From Acidimicrobiia bacterium (GTDB lineage Bacteria; Actinomycetota; Acidimicrobiia; Spongiisociales; UBA5794), in contig JABDJC010000220.1 of assembly GCA_013003395.1 (NCBI GenBank), positions 1 to 53,445 of the forward strand: DNA of 53,445 nucleotides. Reading direction: 5' to 3'. The notes beneath the pieces were generated by a model. It was given only the letters and a program-made list of their open reading frames with translations. It was not told the DNA's origin and made no database searches. The first letter of the stretch is position 1; each line of letters begins with the position of its first letter. Both the position numbers and the translations under genes were made by a program. Below, piece by piece: positions 47,090-53,445 of this stretch.

Positions 47090-47559
47090 TGGCCATCGCC
47101 TCTTCGCCCCCGAACCTGCTGATGACCACGATGAACAAGGCCGTCAACTGGGCCAGGACGCGGTCGATGTGGCCCGCTTCTTTCGGCCTTGCCTGCTGTG
47201 CCATCGAGATGATGGCGACCGGTGCCGCCCATAACGACCTCGCTCGGTTCGGTATGGAGGTCTTCCGAGCGTCACCTCGACAGGCCGATCTGATGATCGT
47301 GGCCGGCCGGGTCTCACAGAAGATGGCGCCAGTCCTTCGACAGGTGTACGACCAGATGGCGGAGCCCAAGTGGGTCATCTCGATGGGTGCTTGCGCGTCC
47401 ACCGGTGGCATGTTCAACAACTACGCACTGGTACAAGGAGTCGACCAGGTAGTGCCTGTCGACATGTACGTACCCGGATGTCCGCCTGGTCCACAGTCGC
47501 TCATGCACGGCATCCTCGCTCTGCAGCAGGGCATCATGGACGGCGAGATGGTGAGATGA
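47089..47559 (+). CDS. nuoB: NADH-quinone oxidoreductase subunit B
   Basis: [59 protein letters not shown]. Confidence 0.97.
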   Translation: MAIASSPPNLLMTTMNKAVNWARTRSMWPASFGLACCAIEMMATGAAHNDLARFGMEVFRASPRQADLMIVAGRVSQKMAPVLRQVYDQMAEPKWVISMGACASTGGMFNNYALVQGVDQVVPVDMYVPGCPPGPQSLMHGILALQQGIMDGEMVR

Positions 47560-48227
47560 GCGAAGACCTCGACCCCAAGGATGAAGTGGTGAGGCCGGAG
47601 GACGCCAAGGCCGGCGTTCACGCAAAAGCAGCAGCCCCTGTCGAGCAGGCGGCAGGTGAGCCTCCTGTCGCAAGCGATGGTCCGGACGGCGATGTCGTGA
47701 CCTCCGAAACCGCAACTCCTGACCTTCCCGAGGCAGCCGAACCGCTCGATCTGCCGGACAACCCGCTTCTGGCGGGCATCGCTGGGCAATTCCCGGCGGT
47801 CGTGGTCGAGGAGCGTCCCGGACAAGATGTGCTCCGAGTCCCGGTCGATCAGTGGCTCGAGGTCGCGACCGCCTGTAAAGCGGCCGGCTACGAGATGTTC
47901 ACCGATCTGACCGCAGTGGACTATCTGAGACGCAATCCTCGGTTCGAAGTTGTTGCCGTACTCGTCTCGGTGGAGCACGTGCACCGAGTGCGGCTGCTGA
48001 CGGGAGTGCCCGCATCGAATCCGGTAGTGGCTTCGATCTCGTCCGTGTACCCGGGTGCAAATTTCTACGAGCGTGAAGCATTCGACATGTTCGGCATCGT
48101 CTTCTCCGGCCACCCGGACCTCACGCGAATCCTCATGCCAGACGAGTGGGAGGGCTATCCCTTGCGCAAAGACTTCTCCGTCGGTTCCGTACCCGTCCAA
48201 TTCAAAGAATCTCACAAGGCCACATGA
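47556..48227 (+). CDS. nuoC: NADH-quinone oxidoreductase subunit C (with acidic N-terminal extension)
   Basis: [22 protein letters not shown]...[46 protein letters not shown]. Confidence 0.95.
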   Translation: MSEDLDPKDEVVRPEDAKAGVHAKAAAPVEQAAGEPPVASDGPDGDVVTSETATPDLPEAAEPLDLPDNPLLAGIAGQFPAVVVEERPGQDVLRVPVDQWLEVATACKAAGYEMFTDLTAVDYLRRNPRFEVVAVLVSVEHVHRVRLLTGVPASNPVVASISSVYPGANFYEREAFDMFGIVFSGHPDLTRILMPDEWEGYPLRKDFSVGSVPVQFKESHKAT

Positions 48228-49660
48228 GCGACACTCCCGACCTTGTCACCGGCGACCTCGAAGCGCTGACCATCGAACGTCCCGAGCCGGTCGGCGTGCC
48301 GGATGCGCCCGACGCCGCCGAGCGCCTCCGCCTTCACGAGATCTGGGTTGCGGGCACAGAAGAACCCGAATGGGTCAAGGACTCGACCGACGAGGGAGCA
48401 CAAGAGCTTCTCCCCGCGGCTGACGAGGCCGGCTTCGACGCCCAAAGAGGGGTGCTCGTCGACGACGACTTCACGCTCGAAGACGATGTCTCCGACGACG
48501 AACGTCAGATCGTCAACATGGGCCCGCAGCATCCGTCGACTCACGGCGTCCTTCGGTTGCAGCTCGAGCTCGAAGGCGAAACCATTCGCCGCGTGAAGCC
48601 GATCATCGGATACCTCCACACCGGGATGGAGAAGACCGCTGAGACGCTGTCGTTCCTGCAAGGCCCAACGAATGTGACACGTATGGACTACCTGTCGCCG
48701 TTCTTCAACGAGCTGTGTTTCTCGCTCGCCACCGAAGAGCTACTCGGCATCGAAGTACCCCCACGAGCCGACGCCATCCGGGTGCTGATGACCGAACTCA
48801 ATCGGGTTTCCAGCCATCTGCTGTGGCTTGCCACACAAGGGATGGACATCGGGGCCGTGTCGATGATGATCTACGGCTGGCGCGAGCGTGAGATCTTCTT
48901 GGACTTCTTCGAGAAGACCACCGGGCTGCGGATGAACCACAACTACATTCGTCCCGGTGGTGTCGCCGCCGATCTGCCCGATGGGTGGGAAGACGACATC
49001 GAGAACATCCTGACCGTCATGCCCGGTGCCCTGGGTGAGTACGAGGAGATCCTCAACGAGAATCCAATCTTCTTGGACCGAACCCGTGGCGTCGGCGTCA
49101 TCACGCCCGCCGAATGTCTCGCCTTCGGGGTGACCGGGCCGATAGCCAGAGGCTCCGGTGTCAACTGGGACCTCCGCAAGGCGTTCCCGTATTCGGGAAT
49201 CGATCAGTACGAATTCGACGTGCCGCTCGGCGCCCACGGCGATGTCTTCGACAGGTACCTCGTGCGCATGGCGGAGATTCGCGAATCGCTGAAGATCGTG
49301 AGACAAGTCCTCGAGACCATTCCGCTCGGCGACTACCGCACAGAAGATCGAAAAGTCACCCCTCCGCCTCGTGCCCGTATCGATGAGTCGATGGAGGCGC
49401 TGATCCACCACTTCAAGATCTTCACGGAGGGCTTCAAAGTTCCTGCGGGCGAGGTGTACCGGGCCGTCGAGTCGCCTCGTGGCGAGCTCGGTATGTACAT
49501 GGTCTCCTCAGGGGAGGCCAAGCCGTGGCGGGTCCATGTCCGCGGCCCTTCGTTCGCCAACGTCCAGGCGGTGCCGGCGATGATGGCCGACTCGCTGGTT
49601 GCAGATATCGTGGCGGCACTCGCCTCAGTCGATCCTGTCATGGGGGACGTGGACCGATGA
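48224..49660 (+). CDS. nuoD: NADH-quinone oxidoreductase subunit D (with N-terminal extension)
   Basis: VNMGPQHPSTHGVLRLQLELEGETI; IGYLHTGMEKTAE; ARGSGVNWDLRKAFPY. Confidence 0.97.
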   Translation: MSDTPDLVTGDLEALTIERPEPVGVPDAPDAAERLRLHEIWVAGTEEPEWVKDSTDEGAQELLPAADEAGFDAQRGVLVDDDFTLEDDVSDDERQIVNMGPQHPSTHGVLRLQLELEGETIRRVKPIIGYLHTGMEKTAETLSFLQGPTNVTRMDYLSPFFNELCFSLATEELLGIEVPPRADAIRVLMTELNRVSSHLLWLATQGMDIGAVSMMIYGWREREIFLDFFEKTTGLRMNHNYIRPGGVAADLPDGWEDDIENILTVMPGALGEYEEILNENPIFLDRTRGVGVITPAECLAFGVTGPIARGSGVNWDLRKAFPYSGIDQYEFDVPLGAHGDVFDRYLVRMAEIRESLKIVRQVLETIPLGDYRTEDRKVTPPPRARIDESMEALIHHFKIFTEGFKVPAGEVYRAVESPRGELGMYMVSSGEAKPWRVHVRGPSFANVQAVPAMMADSLVADIVAALASVDPVMGDVDR

Positions 49661-50289
49661 CGACGTCACCAATCAGCAACTGGTCCGAAGCGAACCAACG
49701 CCGGGCCGGCGATCTGCTCGACCTCTATCCCGATCGTCGTTCGGCGGTGATGCCGCTGCTCTACATCGGGTCACTGGAAGATGGGTACTGCTCGGACAAC
49801 GTCATGCGTCAAGTGTCCGAGTTGACCGGACTGACCTCGGCACAGGTGCAGTCGGTGGCCAGTTTCTACACGATGTACAAGCGTCATGAGGTGGGTCGCT
49901 ACCTGATTTCGGTCTGTACGTCGATCTCCTGCATGTTGCTCGGCAGCGATGATGTGTTGGAAACCATCGAGCGCGAAACCGGCACCCCTGATGGTGAGAC
50001 CTCTGCAGACGGGCTGTTCTCGGTGGAGCACGCAGAATGCCTCGGAGCGTGTGGCGGTGCACCAGCGGTCCAAGTGAACTACGAGCTCGTCGAAGGACTC
50101 CGGCCAGAGAAATCGGTGGGTCTCTGCCGATGGCTCCGGGACGCCCAGCCCGAGGTCGTGCTCGGCGACGAAATGCAGCAACTCTTCGGCGGCCAACGTT
50201 CATTCCCGTGGGGTCCGGCAGAACAAGAAGGCGCCGTAGCTCCGGTCCCGGCGTTCGGGCCGTATGGGTCGGCGGAGGATGGTCGATGA
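49657..50289 (+). CDS. nuoE: NADH-quinone oxidoreductase subunit E
   Basis: VASFYTMYKRHEVGRYLISVCTSISCMLLG; VEHAECLGACGGAPAVQVN. Confidence 0.95.
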   Translation: MTTSPISNWSEANQRRAGDLLDLYPDRRSAVMPLLYIGSLEDGYCSDNVMRQVSELTGLTSAQVQSVASFYTMYKRHEVGRYLISVCTSISCMLLGSDDVLETIERETGTPDGETSADGLFSVEHAECLGACGGAPAVQVNYELVEGLRPEKSVGLCRWLRDAQPEVVLGDEMQQLFGGQRSFPWGPAEQEGAVAPVPAFGPYGSAEDGR

Positions 50290-51569
50290 AGATCCTCACG
50301 GAACGGATGGAGACGCATCCTCGCGACAGCCACACCATCGCACGCTACGAAGCCACCGGCGGCTATTCGGCGCTCAAGGATGCGCTGAAGAGCAAGACGC
50401 AAGAACAAATCCTCGAAGAGATCAAGGCCTCAGAGATCCGCGGACGTGGTGGGGCGTTCTTTCCGACCGGCATGAAGTGGGGTTTCCTCGCAAGCTCGGC
50501 ACCGCGCTATCTGGTCGTCAACGCCGACGAGTCGGAGCCGGGTACCTTCAAAGATCGTCAGCTTCTCGAGCGCGATCCCCACCAGATGGTCGAAGGAATC
50601 ATCATCTCCGCATACGCGCTTGGATGCGAGCAAGCGTTCGTTTACATCCGCGGCGAGTACCCACGGCCCGCCAGACGAGTTCAGGCTGCCATCGATGAGG
50701 CGTATGCGAAGGGCTACCTGGGCAAGAACATCTTGGGAAGCGGCGTCAACGTCGAACTCTCCGTGCACCTCGGTGCCGGTGCCTACATCTGTGGTGAAGA
50801 GACGGCCCTGTTGAATTCGCTGGAAGGCAGACGTGGCGAGCCGCGCATCAAGCCCCCCTTCCCGGCGGTTGAAGGGCTTTACGGGAAACCGACCATCGTC
50901 AACAACGTCGAGACGCTCTCCAATGTCCCGTGGATCATGAACAACGGTGGACACAAGTACGCGGCCATCGGCCCAGAGGGTTCGCGGGGCTCTCGGATGT
51001 TCTCGCTGTCGGGTCACATCAACAACCCCGGCAACATCGAAATCGTCATGGGCATCACGTGGCGAGAGATGATCTACGACATCGGCGGGGGAATCCCCGA
51101 CGATCGCGAACTCAAGATGTGGATTCCCGGCGGCGCTTCGGCACCGTGGTTCACCACGAAGCACCTCGACGACCGAGTGACCCACGATGACGTGTCTGCA
51201 GCCGGCTCGATGCTCGGTAGTGGTGCCATCGTGGTCATGGATGACACCACCTGCGTGGTCAAGGCTGCTCACCGAGTCGTGAAGTTCTTTGCCCACGAAT
51301 CCTGCGGTCAGTGCACGCCTTGTCGTGAAGGAACGAGCTGGCTCGAAAGGATGCTCTTCCGCCTCGAGCATGGCGCGGGCCGCATGATCGACATCGATCT
51401 GCTCCTCGACGTTTCCGACAACATCAGTCCCGGTTTGGCGTGGCCGCCGGCGATGACGACCATCTGTCCGCTTGGACCATCGGCGGTGTCGCCGATCACC
51501 TCGATCATGTCCCATTTCCGGGATGAGGTGGTCCAGCATGTGGACGAGGGAGGCTGCCCACTTGGCTGA
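50286..51569 (+). CDS. nuoF: NADH-quinone oxidoreductase subunit F
   Basis: IRGRGGAFFPTGMKWGF; VVNADESEPGTFKDR; GAGAYICGEETALLNSLEG; ESCGQCTPCREGT. Confidence 0.97.
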   Translation: MKILTERMETHPRDSHTIARYEATGGYSALKDALKSKTQEQILEEIKASEIRGRGGAFFPTGMKWGFLASSAPRYLVVNADESEPGTFKDRQLLERDPHQMVEGIIISAYALGCEQAFVYIRGEYPRPARRVQAAIDEAYAKGYLGKNILGSGVNVELSVHLGAGAYICGEETALLNSLEGRRGEPRIKPPFPAVEGLYGKPTIVNNVETLSNVPWIMNNGGHKYAAIGPEGSRGSRMFSLSGHINNPGNIEIVMGITWREMIYDIGGGIPDDRELKMWIPGGASAPWFTTKHLDDRVTHDDVSAAGSMLGSGAIVVMDDTTCVVKAAHRVVKFFAHESCGQCTPCREGTSWLERMLFRLEHGAGRMIDIDLLLDVSDNISPGLAWPPAMTTICPLGPSAVSPITSIMSHFRDEVVQHVDEGGCPLG

Positions 51570-53445
51570 AGAGCGCATCACCATCACTGTTGACGGACGA
51601 GACGTCGAAGTCTCGAATGGAGAGTTGCTGATCCAGGCGGCTCAGGACAACGGAACCTACATCCCTCGGTTCTGCTGGCACCCGCGGATGAAGCCCGTCG
51701 GCATGTGCCGGATGTGTCTCGTCGAGGTCGACTCGCCACGAGGCAAGCGAATGGTCACGTCGTGCACTACGCCGTGCAACGACGGCATGGTGGTCGACAC
51801 CGAGTCGGCTGTGGTCAAGAAGGCTCAAGAGGGCATTCTCGAATTCCTGCTCATCAATCACCCGCTCGATTGTCCTGTGTGTGACCGAGGCGGCGAATGC
51901 CCGCTCCAGGACCAGACGATGGCGTACGGACCAGGGGAGAGTCGCTTCGTCGAGGAGAAGCGACACTTCGAGAAGCCAATCGAGATCTCAGACCTCGTGT
52001 TGTTGGACCGGGAGCGCTGCATCCTCTGCGCGCGGTGCACCCGCTTCTCCGATGAGATTTCCGGCGACCCCTTGATCGAATTCAAAGAGCGGGGCAATTA
52101 CACGCAGGTTCTCACCTTCCCCGATGAACCGTTCGCCTCCTACTTCTCCGGCAATACCGTGCAGATCTGCCCTGTTGGTGCATTGACGGCCAAGCCCTAC
52201 CGGTTCCGGGCGCGACCGTGGGATCTCGAAGCCGTCGAGAGCACGTGCACGACGTGTTCCGTCGGATGCCGGATCTCGGTGCAGGCAAGCCAGAACCAAG
52301 TCCTCCGATTCCTCGGCGTCGACAACGACGCCACGAACCAGTCGTGGCTGTGTGACAAGGGCCGATTCGGTTTCGAGGCCATCAATTCAGCGGAACGCCT
52401 CACCGAACCGCTGGTTCGCGGCGAAGATGGGGAACTGCACCCCGCGACCTGGAGTGACGCGCTCGACGTGGTTGCCGACCGCCTCAGCGCAGTACGGGGA
52501 GACGAGGTTGCAGGACTCGGTGGTGCGAGAGGCACCAACGAAGAGGCCTTCGCCTTCGGCAAGTTCTTGCGCACCGTCGTCGTGACTCCGCACCTCGATT
52601 CGCAATTGGCGGACGGGCTGGATCCAGACCTGCTCGTCGGATTGACGCCGCGAGCTTCGATCGACGATCTCGAGCGAGCTCGGACCATCATTCTCTGGGG
52701 ACCAGACCTCAAAGAAGAACTCCCTGTGCTCTACCTCAGAGTCCGTCGAGCCGCCCAAGAACTCGGGGCGAATCTGATCATCGTGCACCCACGTCGCACT
52801 GGCCTCGACGATGTGGCCGCCCGCAAGGTGACCTATCGACCTGGCGATGGCGCGTCAGTGCTCGCCGACCTCATGGCCGATCCGGCGCTCGCCGAGATGA
52901 TCGCTGACGGACCAATCGTCGGCCTCATCGGACGGACGGGGCTCGCAGAGGATGACCGACTGCCGGAAGCCGTTGCCGCTTGGGTTCGTGATCTCGATGG
53001 AGCCTCGCTGGTGCCCCTCACGCGCCGAGGAAACGTCTACGGCGCGCTCGACATGGGTATAGCTCCTTCACTGCTCCCAGGCCGTGTCTCGATAGCCGAC
53101 GACGCGGGACGCGCCGCACTCGAGGAGCATTGGCACCTCGTTCCCGATGGCGCCGGTCTGGATGCCACGGGAATCCTCGATGGCCTGAACGCCAAGACGC
53201 TCAAAGCGCTCGTACTGCTCGGCTCGGATCCGGTCAGAGACCATCCCGATCCTGTGTTGGCTCGCAGCGCACTCGAGAACGCAGAGTTCGTGGTTGCCCT
53301 CGATGTCTTTCTCAACGACTCCTCGGCCCGTGCCGATGTGGTGCTTCCCGTGGAAGGGTTTGCGGAGTCCGAAGGGACCGTCACCAACCTCGAAGGGCGC
53401 GTCCAAAAAGTGAACCGCTTGATTCCTGGACCGGGTCAGTCCCGT
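51538..53445 (+). CDS. nuoG: NADH-quinone oxidoreductase subunit G (3' truncated by window edge)
   Basis: ITITVDGRDVEVSNGELLIQAAQDNGTYIPRFCWHPRMKPVGMCRMCLVEV; CPVCDRGGECPLQDQTM; open to the window end. Start ATG 51538 or TTG 51562. Confidence 0.95.
   Translation, partial: MWTREAAHLAEERITITVDGRDVEVSNGELLIQAAQDNGTYIPRFCWHPRMKPVGMCRMCLVEVDSPRGKRMVTSCTTPCNDGMVVDTESAVVKKAQEGILEFLLINHPLDCPVCDRGGECPLQDQTMAYGPGESRFVEEKRHFEKPIEISDLVLLDRERCILCARCTRFSDEISGDPLIEFKERGNYTQVLTFPDEPFASYFSGNTVQICPVGALTAKPYRFRARPWDLEAVESTCTTCSVGCRISVQASQNQVLRFLGVDNDATNQSWLCDKGRFGFEAINSAERLTEPLVRGEDGELHPATWSDALDVVADRLSAVRGDEVAGLGGARGTNEEAFAFGKFLRTVVVTPHLDSQLADGLDPDLLVGLTPRASIDDLERARTIILWGPDLKEELPVLYLRVRRAAQELGANLIIVHPRRTGLDDVAARKVTYRPGDGASVLADLMADPALAEMIADGPIVGLIGRTGLAEDDRLPEAVAAWVRDLDGASLVPLTRRGNVYGALDMGIAPSLLPGRVSIADDAGRAALEEHWHLVPDGAGLDATGILDGLNAKTLKALVLLGSDPVRDHPDPVLARSALENAEFVVALDVFLNDSSARADVVLPVEGFAESEGTVTNLEGRVQKVNRLIPGPGQSR

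Overview
High-GC window with dense, often 4-nt-overlapping genes, probably from an actinobacterium of the Acidimicrobiia type (inferred from mshA, Rex, the nuo layout and RsiG-like content; not proven). From left to right: (i) a catabolic/transport block with a truncated aldehyde dehydrogenase, GNAT, amidohydrolase, a PotABCD-type ABC importer and an AMP-forming acyl-CoA synthetase; (ii) secreted low-complexity proteins (Asp-rich; Pro-Asp repeat with EF-hand/dockerin-like motifs), a degenerate K+-channel-like protein and an HMG-CoA-lyase-like gene; (iii) a Clp1/Grc3-like P-loop protein, VOC protein, YbjN protein, mshA, a GNAT/FemAB-like protein, asparaginase, an RsiG-like protein, an M23 peptidase, CrcB, a MoaD-membrane fusion, a PASTA protein, a SAM hydrolase, a glutaredoxin-like protein and Rex; (iv) a respiratory region with an atypical split cytochrome b/Rieske/ferredoxin/cytochrome c operon, divergent from a CcoN-CcoO-like fusion and another cytochrome c, then a geranylgeranyl-reductase-family flavoprotein; (v) a 2592-aa HD-GYP protein joined to a repetitive extracellular adhesin-like stalk; (vi) nuoABCDEF and truncated nuoG. 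The most interesting items are the HD-GYP/adhesin giant, the CcoN homologue that seems to have lost all heme and CuB histidines while fused to CcoO, an Ala/Pro-tethered helical motif shared by two respiratory subunits, and the MoaD/degenerate-CdsA-like fusion. No rRNA, tRNA, CRISPR array or transposase was recognised. All family calls come from reading translations by eye; no database search was run.
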